DNA of 64,000 nucleotides, from positions 38,466,553 to 38,530,552 of the forward strand of contig CM069457.1 in assembly GCA_035610835.1 (NCBI GenBank), read 5' to 3'. Below, piece by piece: positions 44,201-54,616 of this stretch. Numbering within the stretch: position 1 is the first letter of the stretch; each line of letters begins with the position of its first letter. The stretch is from Ophiura sarsii (taxonomy: Eukaryota > Echinodermata > Ophiuroidea > Amphilepidida > Ophiuridae). Position numbers and translations under genes: made by a program. The notes under the pieces are model-generated. The model did no database searches, was not told the DNA's origin, and worked only from the letters and a program-made list of their open reading frames with translations.

Positions 44201-46696
44201 CCTTTTATTTTGAATACAGGGTGGTCCAAAATATGTCTAAATAGCAAATTTTTCATAAATCTATGAACAATTCTGTGAAGAAACACTTCTGGCTTTTTTA
44301 GTTAAATGTTTTACTACCCAGGGTAGAAAAGGACCGAAGAGTCACACAAATGAAATAGAGAGACTGCGATTTGGCCATTGTTTAGTCAATAAAATGAATA
44401 AAACTGTGTATTTTTTACATTACAACACTCCCTGAATTGAACATCATATTCTAGTAGAGAATGTCTAGATAACAATTCAATATTAATATTCATAGTAGCA
44501 AGCACATGTTATTAACACATATGAGAAGTTTGAATACTGTCCTATGTATACTTTTAAAATGGCATCAATTTCAAAAGTTCTAGTTTTCCGCTTTTTTGTG
44601 TAGAAACCGATTGGCGCCTCATCCACCGGCGCCTCATCCACCGGCTCCACCCTTGACTCACTCGACGTTTAGATTGATAAATTCACCGTTGCTAAACATG
44701 TGGCTTTAATCATTTTTTTATTCGGTAGCTGGATAAATTGCCTTTAATATGATACCAAAAATGTTATGTTTTTTTGACAACTTCTATTTAAAATAGAGAC
44801 ACGTATCACGATTGTAAGGATTTTTGAAACGGCCCCACCTTATTTGATATACCTATTAGTGACCTGTGACCATAGACTCATTTTACAGACAACAACACCT
44901 TGTTTAAAAATCCGTGTGTATTCAGGGGATAGTTGAATGAGAACTATATTTGGGTATAAAGCGCTGAGGATTTTAGGAAAATTGAAATAGCTCAGTTGGT
45001 AAAGATTAGGACTCTTAATCAGCAGGCCGTACGTTCGAGTCTTTGTGGCGGTTTATATGGTTTATATTCCTTGTGCTCTATACGTAGAGCGGTCGAGTCT
45101 GGGTAGAGGTCGGTTTTCATTTATATTGACATCATTTTAACGTTATTTATTTATTTTGTATTTTCTATTGTTGATGTTTATTTAATTATTTATCAATGAA
45201 TTAATTATAAATAGGCCTAAATACAGTAGATTTGATTGATATAATTATTTATTTATATATTATTTATTTACATTAATTACTTCATTTCTTAATAATGATT
45301 ATTTATTAGGTCACGTTCAGAGTGTATGCAACATTCTTAAATAGTCTAAAACGCAGAAAAATTACACTATTTAGGGGAGTAAGATTCATAATGCTACTTG
45401 ATTACACACATTATGCCTAAACCAGAAAACAATAATACGTTATGTTTAATGGCTCCCATATTGTTTAGTATTCAATGATAACATTATCCATGCATGTACT
45501 TCTTACTCAAAAATCATCCACGGCTGAACAATAGTCTTTAAAGGACACTTCAAGGAGGATTATTCTTATGACGTTAACGAGTGGAGTACGATAAGCCTAG
45601 CAATAAATAGGCGGCTACAAACATATCTCGTTTCAGTCGGGGTTTGAGTGGTGTCGCGATTAGCCTCCTCCTCCATCACCTGACATAATAATTGTACTAG
45701 AAACCCGATAGGTGTACAATCTGGCAAATGGGTCGCTCTTTACGTCACAACGGGGGTCGGGTGAACACTGGTCAGCTTAAAAACACAACCTTCGTCGCGC
45801 TTTCATCTGTCTGCTTCACTAATTGAGCCATCGACAGTACTACAATAGTTCTATTGTTAACGCCAGATAAGTAGCGAGGCGGGTAAAGCGGGTGTTTATA
45901 ACTGATCTTTTTCCGATGCTTTTAACAATAGAAAAAATATCGTTTTAATACCGATATAACATCGTGTAATACCGGTGTAACACCGCTTCAGAGTTTGGAT
46001 ATCAGCCCTAATGGGGTTCAAGTCAACGGAATCAGCATAAAACGTGTTTCAACCCAAAATTAAATATTCTGTTCACAGAAGTGTTGGTAACTCAAATGTA
46101 TTTCAATTAAGTGGGTTTAAATTAAATAAATCCAACAAAGATGAACTGTGTGACGCTATACTTAATCTGAGAAACCAAGAAACTCATGCAGTACGGTGAA
46201 TAATGTTCTAATGTTCGAACAAAATGTGCGTTAAAAAGATATTTTAGATTCATAAAATGCCATAAAATGAGCTCCACAAATACGTATAGAGTACAATGCC
46301 TTCTTAAATTCTATATGAAAACGCCCTTCATTGATCAAAAAACAAATGCCATATTGTTTTAAATACGCCACCTGTACAAATAATCAGATGATCCCAACGT
46401 TAAGCATTGTCTCCTTGATATGTAATAGAGGTTATCCAAGTAACGGATTAGCTGCCATCTTGTCGGGAATAATAACTGTGTTCAAGATTTTCAGATTATT
46501 GTGTTGCTAATAGTAGTGCAATCTGTTTTTAAATCAGGAAACTAACCTCATGAATCCATATATCCTGAACGTTTGGCAGCGAAGCAGGGTCGCAAATTGA
46601 AAAGAACATCAGGACTACATCTGTGCCTGCGTAAGATACTGATCTGAGTCTGTCGTAATTGTCAATAACAGATACATCATACATCTCTAATTGAAC
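40957..46696 (-). CDS. Atypical Rho-family small GTPase, last two exons (5' exons not found)
   Basis: The two exons join in phase 0 and give the second two thirds of a Rho GTPase: strand 3, G3, switch II, G4, the Rho insert region and G5. The G1 (P-loop) and switch I exon must lie right of 46696 or outside the window; I did not find it. G3, normally D-T-A-G-Q-E, reads D-V-S-V-I-D, so the invariant glycine and the catalytic glutamine are gone. G4 is L-K-T-D, as in Rnd-type proteins (C-K-T-D), and G5 is C-S-S. The C-terminus is lysine-rich but ends GILQ, without a CaaX box. Expected to be GTPase-defective and not prenylated, if expressed. Confidence 0.82.
42478..42540 (+). repeat. tRNA-like fragment
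   Basis: GCATAGTGGCCACGC...CTGGGTTCAATTCCT resembles A and B boxes. No tRNA cloverleaf can be drawn. Confidence 0.3.
42771..42865 (+). repeat. tRNA-derived fragment
   Basis: ACCGGTTAGCTCACTTGGTA (A box) and AAGTTCGATCTCA (B box), spaced too far apart for a tRNA unless it carries an insertion. Confidence 0.4.
43560..44620. repeat. Region with recurrent CAGGGTG words
   Basis: ACAGGGTG occurs at 43909, 44061 and 44216 with a variant CTGGGTGTG at 43891. The same word recurs in family H on the other strand. Also contains a direct duplication of GGCGCCTCATCCACC at about 44611-44645. Confidence 0.45.
44985..45055 (+). repeat. tRNA-Lys-like sequence (SINE head or pseudogene)
   Basis: AATAGCTCAGTTGGTAAAG, a GACTCTTAATC anticodon loop (CUU) and CGTTCGAGTC B box. 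The 5' and 3' acceptor halves do not pair. Confidence 0.5.
46547..46696 (-). CDS. Rho-like GTPase exon with G3/switch II
   Basis: Fifty codons, phase 0 on both sides. Reads VQLEMYDVSVIDNYDRLRSV then SYAGTDVVLMFFSICDPASL, aligning with L-x-L-W-D-T-A-G-Q-E-D-Y-D-R-L-R-P-L-S-Y-x-x-T-D-V-x-L-[IM]-C-F-S of Rac/Rho. Acceptor TTACTAG, donor GAG|GTTAGT. The three substitutions in T-A-G-Q are confirmed on the nucleotide sequence. Confidence 0.82.
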
Positions 46697-46862
46697 CTAG
46701 TAATAGTATATTAAAGTGTAATATTAGAATAGTGCTTTTACACAAAGAAAAATAATGATGTCAACATTGAAGTGAAATTAAGTTTGTTATTGAACAGTTA
46801 TTTCATATTATACTCATTTGTGTATGTATTATATGACCTGGCATTTACAGTAAGAACAATCT

Positions 46863-47040
46863 CTTATTGTCTCCTATGTTCCCTGTCGGAGAACCAATAG
46901 AAATCATAAGGGATAGAGGTTTTTAGAGAACCAAGGGATAAGGAATATTGGTTTAAGAACCAATGGGATAAGAAACACAGATTAGAGAACCAATGGAGAA
47001 AAGAGGTAAAGGTCAGAGAACCAAAGGGGATAAGGTGTAC
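46863..47040. repeat. Degenerate tandem repeat
   Basis: AGAGAACCAANGGGATAAGG occurs about five times at 35-45 bp spacing. Confidence 0.75.
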
Positions 47041-47175
47041 GGGTCGCGTTATAAGTAACCGTTAACAACATTTTGCCATAGGGAGAAATCTACTATAGTA
47101 TCTTATATATAACTAGAATTCGCGGGTTGGGCGGTTCTCGGGTTGGGGTTCATGGGATCGGTACTCTTCATGCTC

Positions 47176-47454
47176 TTAGGTCCGTATGCACAAAAGATTT
47201 AGACCGGGTCTAAAGTTAGACCTGGTCTAAGTGGATTTTGATTTTTGTGAAATGCACACTTTTATAACTATTATTTTTTTTAAATTAGGTAACAAATTGT
47301 AAAGAGTCGGATGCAAAGTTCAAAGACATGAAATATAGCACAAAATATCTTATGAAAATGCAGAGGAAAACAGCTCTTGAGGCATGAATAAAAATCACTT
47401 AGACCAGGTCTAACTTTAGACCCAGTCTAACTCTTTTGTGCATACGGACCTTAA
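47176..47454. mobile_element. Palindromic MITE, about 280 bp, TTAA-like flanks
   Basis: TTAGGTCCGTATGCACAAAAG at the left, CTTTTGTGCATACGGACCTTAA at the right, then TTAGACCGGGTCTAA-type palindromes next to each end. Confidence 0.8.
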
Positions 47455-47689
47455 AATCCAGTTATTTATTTATTTATTTTTCTTCATTTTTTTCTTCTCT
47501 TTTTATTTTTTCATCTGCTATGACAAATCAAATATACAAAAAATATATGTTTACAAATCAGTTAGAATACACAACGTGTGTGTATAACTTTAACATCGAT
47601 AAGTAGACTATATATCGCATGGATATGGTTATTATGCGTAAATACAGGATGATGTATTAAAACATACACTAAATTACAAAATATAATAT

Positions 47690-50600
47690 ATTTCAATTAT
47701 ACAAAAAGCATGTGGAAAATGTCCCATTTTTTAGGTAGAGAGTATTGTTAAGAGATTTTTTCCACATGTGTCTTTCAGTGTTATGGTACTTAATGATATC
47801 ATGTTGGATATTTTGAAATGACGGTTTTGAACCATTGCACCTATTTCTGTATACAGCAAATGTCGCAATCAACAAGATGTTATTGAGACCAGTATGTTTA
47901 CTGATGGGGAATTTGCCAAAGAGAATGTCATTATCGCACAGCGACACCTTAATTTTACATTTACATAGTATCCATTCCTCGCGCTTTCTCTAGATGGTAT
48001 TAGTAATAGGGCACATACAGAATATATGGTAAATTGTTTCCTGGACCTGATAGTAAAAAGAACATCTATCGTCGCTGGAAATCTTTATCATCATAAGGAA
48101 GCAGTTTGTGCTCAGGATACGCTGAGTTATTCGAAACTGAAACCATCTTAGCTTGATATCCCCAGTACATTTAAATGGCGCGTTGCAGATAGTTTTCCAT
48201 TTGTTATCGTCGATGTACTGAAATTTTTGCGACCATTTTAGCTTGGCTTTATTATTGGAATTGGGTAAAAGGATTTTGTAGATACGCCTACAGCCCTTTT
48301 TTGTCTTTTAATAGAATATCAATGTTTATAGGAATAAATGGTTTAGCAACCGGCTTAGCATTAGTAAACAATGACACATTTCTAAAACTCTCAATAATAG
48401 TACGTCTGAGCCTATGGTACTCAAGAAAGTTAGTTCTAAGATTAACATATTTTCTCCTAAGTGCCTCCAAAGAGTTAAATCCTCCCTCTGGGTCCATGAG
48501 ATCATTAATATAGAGAATGCCATTTTGAACCCAACTGGAATAGAAAACAATATTTTCACCAATATTAATCTGAGGATTGTTCCAGATACATGACCGTAGA
48601 ACTTCGATGCAATCGTTTGGGTTCTTGTGTTGCTGAAACGAATTCCAGGCAAGAAGAACTTCCTTCCAGAAGGTATGTATTGCTCATATTATTAATACAA
48701 TTGGTCCACCTACTGGTGCCGCAGATAAAGTTACCCATGTCCTTCAGCTGTGAGAAATGCAGAAACATGATAACAGCTTTATTGGAATTACCAGCCCTTA
48801 AAAGACGTCTAATCCATGATATTTTCAGAGCGTTGAAAAATATACCAACTTGGATCATTTTTGTACCCCCTTCGTCATAACCGCCACAAATCTGGTCCCT
48901 GCCAATCATCCGTCTTGCCCTTCCATATAAAATTGAAAAACATATTGTTAAGCTCATGTATCAAGTTGTTATCTGGATTGGGAATGGCAAGAACCAGATG
49001 ACTGAATCTCGAGATAAAGAGGGTCTTAACCACTGCTATTCTACCCAGAACTGTCAAGTATCTCTTCGATCATTGTTTCATCGATTTGCGAATATCTTCA
49101 ACAATACTAGAGTAGTTTAATGCTGGCATCTCATGCAGATCAAGACTGAAATCAACACCAAGCATGGATAATCTATTCCTAACCCAGTTGAGATGACTAC
49201 AAGTACTTAAAGGCAGCTCCGCCCGCTTAGAGCCTATCCAAACAACATTTGTTTTATTGCTATTTATACGTAATCCAGACATAACAGCAAATTGATCGAG
49301 AACATTTAAGGTTTCTACAAGCGACCTCTCACTACCGTCAAGAATAAATGTGGTATCATCGGCGTATTGTGTAATTTAAAACTCCTTGTTATCAATAACA
49401 ATGCCCTTAATATCATGGTTGTTTCTTGCCATCGTCGCAAGTACTTCAGCACACAGTAGAAAAAGGTAAGGCGAGAGGGGATCGCCTTGACGGCAACCCC
49501 GGTTGACAAAGAATCTATCAGACATAATACCGTTAATAAGCAGGCTAGATTCAGCATTGTTATAGAAAAGTCTAATCCATTTCTGAATTGAAGTACCAAA
49601 GCCATGACGCTTAGTAATTTTGAAAATGAAACTATGAGAGACAGTATCAAAAGCATTTTCAAAGTATATAAGAAGCAGCATCCCAGGTATTGATTTCTCT
49701 TCAGCGTGAAAAATAATATCATAAACAATTCTAATGTTTTCACCGATAAAACGACCAGCCATAAAACCATTTTGATCGTCCTCAATAAGCTTTGGGAGAC
49801 CACCCTTAACTCTGTTAGCAATGGACATTGAAGCGAGTTTGTAAATTGAGTTAAGTAAAGAGATTGGTCTCCAATTTGTTAGGTGTTGACGCGGCTTATT
49901 GCCTTTCGGAAGAAGCGTAATAACACCTAAGTTTTGAAAATGTGAAAAAGATCAGCGCACGAATGATGAATGACGAAAGATCTTTCCAGAAAAACTTGAA
50001 GAATTCAACAGTGAAACCATCCGGACCTGGTGTTTTGTTATTTTGCATCGACTTAAGAGCATTGAGAACTTCATCATATTCAAGGACCCCATCAATTTGG
50101 CTGGATTCGTCTTCCGACAATGTGGGTATGTTTGGAATCGTATCGAGCAACGACGTGTCGATTTGCATTTCCTTATCGCTGTATAAGTTCTCGTAGAACG
50201 CCTTGGCTTCATCCAGTATTTCTTTCTGGCTGTTAGTTTTAATATCATTTTGTTTTTCAAGAAAATTGATCGACTTGTTGACATAGTTTTTCTTTTCAAG
50301 ATTAAGAAAGTATTTGGACGGTTTTTCGCCAAATTCAAGATTCTGCACTCTGGCGCGGATTTTAACTCCTTCCATGTGGACATCTCTTAACTCTTGTAAC
50401 TTTTTGTTGGCCGATTTGAGATCTTCCATGAGCGTGTCTGCCGTCGTATGTGTAGGATTTAGATCAAGCGTGTGATCAATTCGGCTAATCTCAGCTTCAA
50501 GTGATTTTATCTCCTTCTCTCTTTTCCTTTTCATATTTGCACCATACGGAATAGTTTTGCCTTTAATGTCTTCCAAGATCATATCAAGTAGAATTTGATC

Positions 50601-51290
50601 GTTGATGTTGAATTGCACCTCTTTGCCCGGGATATTTTTCATGTTTTCTCTTAAGTATGGGGTCGCAGCATACTGTTTGACAACTTTGCCAATAGCATCT
50701 TTCACTACCTGGATGTACTTTGAGTCCTTAAGTAAAGAATTGTTGAACTTCCAATAACCTCTACCTCTATGAGGCGTTTGCTTAGCGAAAGTAACTGTGG
50801 GAATCGAGTGGTCAGACCTATAGCCAGGCAAGATATCAGTATTGCCTACCATTGAGAACATCTCGTGTGAAAGGAGAAAGAAGTCCAGTCGCCCTTGTTT
50901 AAAGGGGGTGGGTTGACGCCATGTGTATCTCCGGGCTGTAGGGTTATTTTCCCTCCATGGATCAATTAAATCGTGAATATTCATCATATTAAGAACTTCT
51001 TTCCTTGCCTTGGGATTACCTACACTATTGTAGTTCATCGTATCCATATTTGGTTGCTGGACTAAGTTAAAGTCACCGCAGATAATGCTATGTGCGTTAT
51101 TGTAGCTCTCAATTTCATCCATGATATTTTTGTAGAAACTTGGGTCGTCTTGATTTGGACCATAAATGTTGGCTAAAGAAACCCTAAGATCTGAAAATGT
51201 TATGTCAAAAATCCAGTTATCACAGGTGCTCTTAATATTCCAGATACCCCATAATACAGGAACCCCATGCGCCCTTAAATCCAGGTAGGC
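47690..51290 (-). pseudogene. L1/Tx1-like LINE remnant
   Basis: Read on the minus strand: an APE-type endonuclease part (SIICGDFNLVQQP, YTWRQPTPFKQGRLDF, GYRSDHSIP) at about 50780-51290; reverse transcriptase from about 50100 (NNKTPGPDGFTVEFFKFFW, NWRPISLLNSIYKL, FMAGRFIGENIRI, RQGDPLSPYLFLLCAE) to about 49300; a C-terminal region (FNFIWKG, RKREEWILC) to about 47690. Several frameshifts and stops break it, and the 5' end is missing. The motif set and C-terminal cysteine region suit the L1/Tx1 clade. Confidence 0.88.
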
Positions 51291-51735
51291 TGCCCCATGT
51301 ACATATACTAATCCATATATAATTCAGTACATGCATAGGCCTCTAGGGTCGGGGTTTATAGTAGGATCTTAGTTCAGAGTAGCATGCCCGTACCAGCCAC
51401 CATGATTGAAGTCATTGATTCTCATATTATCGGCTGTTTATATTGACAGATCTCCAAAAAACTACTCCGCCCATTTCCTTTGGATTTATGTCAATAAATC
51501 CAACGAGCGAAAAGTAAATACACCGAATGACCCAGAGTATGGTGAAGTGGTATAGGCATGGGTTGGAGATACAGACAGGCAATATTTTCCCGAATTTTGT
51601 TCCTACAAGCGAAAATGAAACCCTTCCATATTTGGAGATACAGACAGGCACTATTTTTATTTGTAACGCCTACATTTTGATGACTAGTGAGATTAAAAAC
51701 TGAGAAAACCACCCAAAATGGGTTGAGGTTAGAGG

Positions 51736-51998
51736 TTAACACTTTCCACGCGGCAATTAGTTATGACATTATACAAAACAGATTTTTCAGAAACCTTTCC
51801 CAATTTTCAAAGTATACCTCAAGGATAACAGAACCAAGACTAGGTATGTTTGTACTTATTTCAACTAAAATCCTTTCAATGCGTTTCTTATAGTGATTCT
51901 AAATAGGGTATTGAAAGTCAATACAATATGGTTTTTTAAAACATTTTGTGAACTTTCGGAATGTCGTCTGCAGACGACTACCGCGTGGAAAGTGTTAA
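51736..51998. mobile_element. Family A MITE, copy 11
   Basis: Full-length, TTAA on both sides, TIRs CACTTTCCACGCGGC and CCGCGTGGAAAGTG; holds a short internal duplication of ACTAAAATCCTTTCAATGCG. Confidence 0.85.
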
Positions 51999-52160
51999 GG
52001 AAGTGACGTGCATGAGGTGGGGTAGGCGGGGTGATGACGTGTGTTCCGGCGGGAATGGTGGTTTTTAGGATCGAGATGGGTGTGATGTGACATGAAATAT
52101 AAATAAATTCCAGTCAATTTGACATTCAGCAAAGTAGGACTAGGCCCTATTTGGAGGATT

Positions 52161-52192
52161 ATAATTATATATATATATATATATATATTTCA
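52161..52192. repeat. (AT)n microsatellite
   Basis: About 14 AT units at the truncated end of the inverted Penelope fragment. Confidence 0.9.
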
Positions 52193-53400
52193 AAGTTTAG
52201 ACCTTCCGAGAAAGGGAGTCATGTAGTTTCCTGTGTCCATAATTACAATGGAACCACCCTTATCTGCTGGTTTAATAACTATATTGTTATTTCGTCTGAG
52301 GCTACGGAGAGCATGTCTTTCATTACCAGTAAGATTGTCCTTGGGTCTTCGTACGCTTGTACTCAAATTAATGATATCGTTGGTGATTGTGTCAAGGTAC
52401 TTCTCAAGGTTGTAGTCTTGCGGTGGCGGGTTCCATGTGCTCTTTGGATAGTCAAGTTTTGGACCCGGCTCGTATGGTTTCTCCTGGGTAGAGTCACCCT
52501 TCAGTAAATTGTTCATACCATGATAAGCCTTTAAGCGCATGCGCCTGCAGAATGCATGGAGGTCGGTACGAAGTTTGAGAGAGTCGACTTTGGGGGGAGT
52601 GGGACAGAATCCAAGGCCTTTCTCCAGAAGACTTTGTTGGGAATCTGTTAGATCTGTATTAGAAAGGTTTGTAATTGGCGTAGCGATTGTGTTGCTCGCC
52701 ACATCTGATGTGTGTGAGGGAGACAAGTTTGAATTATCTGTATCAGATTGGCTGTTTAAGTCACTTAACAGTGAACTGTTTTCACTATTTGGTAATGGAA
52801 TAGAATTATCCCCTGTGTGTGTACCATTCATGAGTGATTTAAAGTGTCTACGTTTGTGTCCATCTTGTTTTACGATATCTGCGGGATCGGGGTCGTTTTG
52901 TTGGCAGCGTTTGTGATGTAGTGTTGTTTTGTAGCTGTTCTACGCTGTCTGTTAAATTGTCAACAACGGGGGTTTGTGTTATTGTGTAATGGTAACGATC
53001 CTTTGTAGTTTGAGTTCTTTAGTGGTCCTTAATTGGTCGTACAAGGGGTTTAACTCCTGATTGAGATTGTTAAGCATTAGATGATAAGTTGTCGGTTCAG
53101 TGGTATCCCATAGTTCAGATTTTAAGATATCGATTTTGACATCTAGTTCATTCGTTTTTTCTTGTGCAGCGGACAGTGCGATATCTCGTAATTAGGAGGA
53201 TGTGGAGCGAAGCGTGTTTTCCACTGTTGTTAAATATTGATGTTTTCACACTTCAAGAGCAATTCTTTGTTAAGAAGTAGACCATGGGGAACTATGCTTT
53301 CTTGTTGGTATAACTGTAGAAATGTTTGGTGTAGATCATATCTTGTTCTAATCTCCAATAGATGCTTAAGGTGGTAGTGTGTATGGTTGACATTTGGGTA
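52190..53400 (-). pseudogene. Penelope-like element, inverted N-terminal fragment
   Basis: Minus-strand ORF (52831-52190) starts MNGTHTGDNSIPLPNSENSS and contains NERHALRSLRRNNNIVIKPA followed by DKGGSIVIMD, the conserved N-terminal block of Penelope-like reverse transcriptases. It ends shortly after, before the catalytic palm. The upstream 1.2 kb (to 53793 with the MITE removed) is the 5' leader, shared in inverse orientation with 54016-54130. Confidence 0.82.
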
Positions 53401-53401
53401 A

Positions 53402-53717
53402 TACACCTATCAGTTGTAAGACGCACTATACGACCCCGGAAGAGGTGCGTCGTGGGTGCGTCGTTTACCAATAATTCTTGACGGAGGGTACGTCAGTGGC
53501 AGCCTTTGGTCCGTCAAAAAAATGACGGAGGGTGCGTAAAGGTCCGTCACTTTACATGGGTGCGAATGGGCTGATAGTTGACTGAGGGTGCGTATTTGGA
53601 TGGCAATGGTCCGTCGTTTTTTTGGCTGCGTCATGGTACATGAGAAGTTGACGCACCTCGGTAAAGTGACGAACCACTCCCGGGATCGTATAGTGCGTCT
53701 TATAACTGATAGGTGTA
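53402..53717. mobile_element. Harbinger-like MITE, 316 bp, TAA duplication
   Basis: Termini TACACCTATCAGTT inverted at both ends, then GTAAGACGCACTATACGA and its complement. TAA flanks both sides (53399-53401, 53718-53720). The inverted copy of the leader at 54016-54130 has a single TAA and no element, so it shows the empty site. The interior has repeated GACGGAGGGTNCGT words. Confidence 0.88.
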
Positions 53718-53792
53718 TAATCATTTGGTTGTCCATTAGGTCGGGTGGTTAAACTGCCGTCCATCCCGCTGTGGATCTCCTGGGTAATCCAG

Positions 53793-53935
53793 TGCTAGGT
53801 TTCATTTGTTTCATTTATGTGTTCCAGGTACGGCCTGACGAAGGACATGTGTCCGAAAATTTGCCAATACATTTTGTGATATAAAACTGCTACGTCCGCT
53901 TTCATAGTGCCCAATTCTTCCGTCTATATAATTTT
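53793..53935 (+). repeat. Penelope pseudo-LTR, 5' copy
   Basis: About 140 bp nearly identical to 56403-56545 (GTTTCATTTGTTTCATTTAT, CTGCTACGTCCGCTTTNATA, TTCTTCCGTCTATATA), in the same orientation as the RT/GIY-YIG part. Confidence 0.88.
53821..53880 (+). ncRNA. Hammerhead-ribozyme-like core, 5' pseudo-LTR
   Basis: CTGACGA (53835-53841), stem II AGGAC/GTCC with loop ATGT, then GAAA (53855-53858), the conserved core order of hammerhead ribozymes, which are established in Penelope pseudo-LTRs. Stems I and III cannot be closed convincingly from the flanks, so activity is not claimed. Confidence 0.55.
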
Positions 53936-54015
53936 TTCTACGCACTATGAAAACACCAATGTGTACTGAACTTCGCCAATTTCTTCCGTTATACATACTC
54001 ATTGCAAGTTCTTTG

Positions 54016-54130
54016 AATCACTGGATTACCCAGGAGATCCACAGCGGGATGGACGGCAGTTTAACCACCCGACCTAATGGACAACCAAATGATTACCCAA
54101 ATGTCAACGATACACACTACCACCTTAAGA
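54016..54130 (+). repeat. Inverted copy of Penelope 5' leader (empty site of the MITE)
   Basis: CACTGGATTACCCAGGAGAT through CAAATGATTACCCAAATGTC matches, inverted, the leader at 53345-53400 and 53718-53793 without the MITE. Confidence 0.88.
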
Positions 54131-54610
54131 CTGTGTATTTTTAAAACCCAGTCGCATCTCGGGGATGAAGGTTGGGGAAATCGTTTCATATTTGGTCCAC
54201 ACATCAGTTATGATGAACCATCTCATATGATGGTGATAAATCTTTCATCGCGAGTCCCAGTGTTTCTAGATCAAAACACCCTAAATTTGCCAATTTCGAC
54301 CGTTTTAGCCTATATTCAGAAACGGGTAGTTTTAGTTTAAACCCTCCAACTGCAAACCGATTTTGCACAAGACACTTACACTGCAGTATCATCTTAAGAT
54401 ACCTATAGAGTATATAACATGTGCATTACATTTTGTTTAGCTTCTGTAACTTTTGTTTTATAACGGGATCAAACTTGTGTTTTTCAAGAAAAATAGCTCA
54501 AATTATGTGTCAAATTAAAAACGGGAATTATGTTACGTCAAGTAACCAATTTAAAAAATTCATATATTAATGCATTCTATACATATTAATCTTCAACATA
54601 TATATCCAGG
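54131..54610. other. Unassigned sequence inside the Penelope composite
   Basis: Between the leader fragment and the RT part; no coding similarity, repeat or TIR seen. Confidence 0.4.
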
Positions 54611-54616
54611 CTCCCC

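Larger units (their letters stand above)
41928..46009. mobile_element. 4.1-kb element bounded by about 200-bp inverted repeats, in the Rho intron
   Basis: Left arm 41928-42128 and right arm 45820-46009 are inverted copies beginning AGGGCTGATATCCAAACTCT-like. Each arm holds the series ACACCGGTATTACACCGATG, TATCGGTATTAAAACGATAT and GTACTGTCGATGGCTCAATT. The interior has no ORF and contains poly-G/T runs and tRNA-like fragments; it probably includes nested insertions. Confidence 0.75.

Noticed and set aside
44985..45055. Functional tRNA-Lys gene
   Set aside because: Anticodon loop and boxes look right but the acceptor stem does not pair; kept only as a tRNA-derived repeat.
48301..50196. Plus-strand ORFs within 48.3-50.2 kb
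   Set aside because: They are antisense to the minus-strand LINE coding region and show no domain of their own.
53821..53880. A complete, active hammerhead ribozyme
   Set aside because: The core is present but I could not draw stems I and III around it with confidence; reported as a core only.
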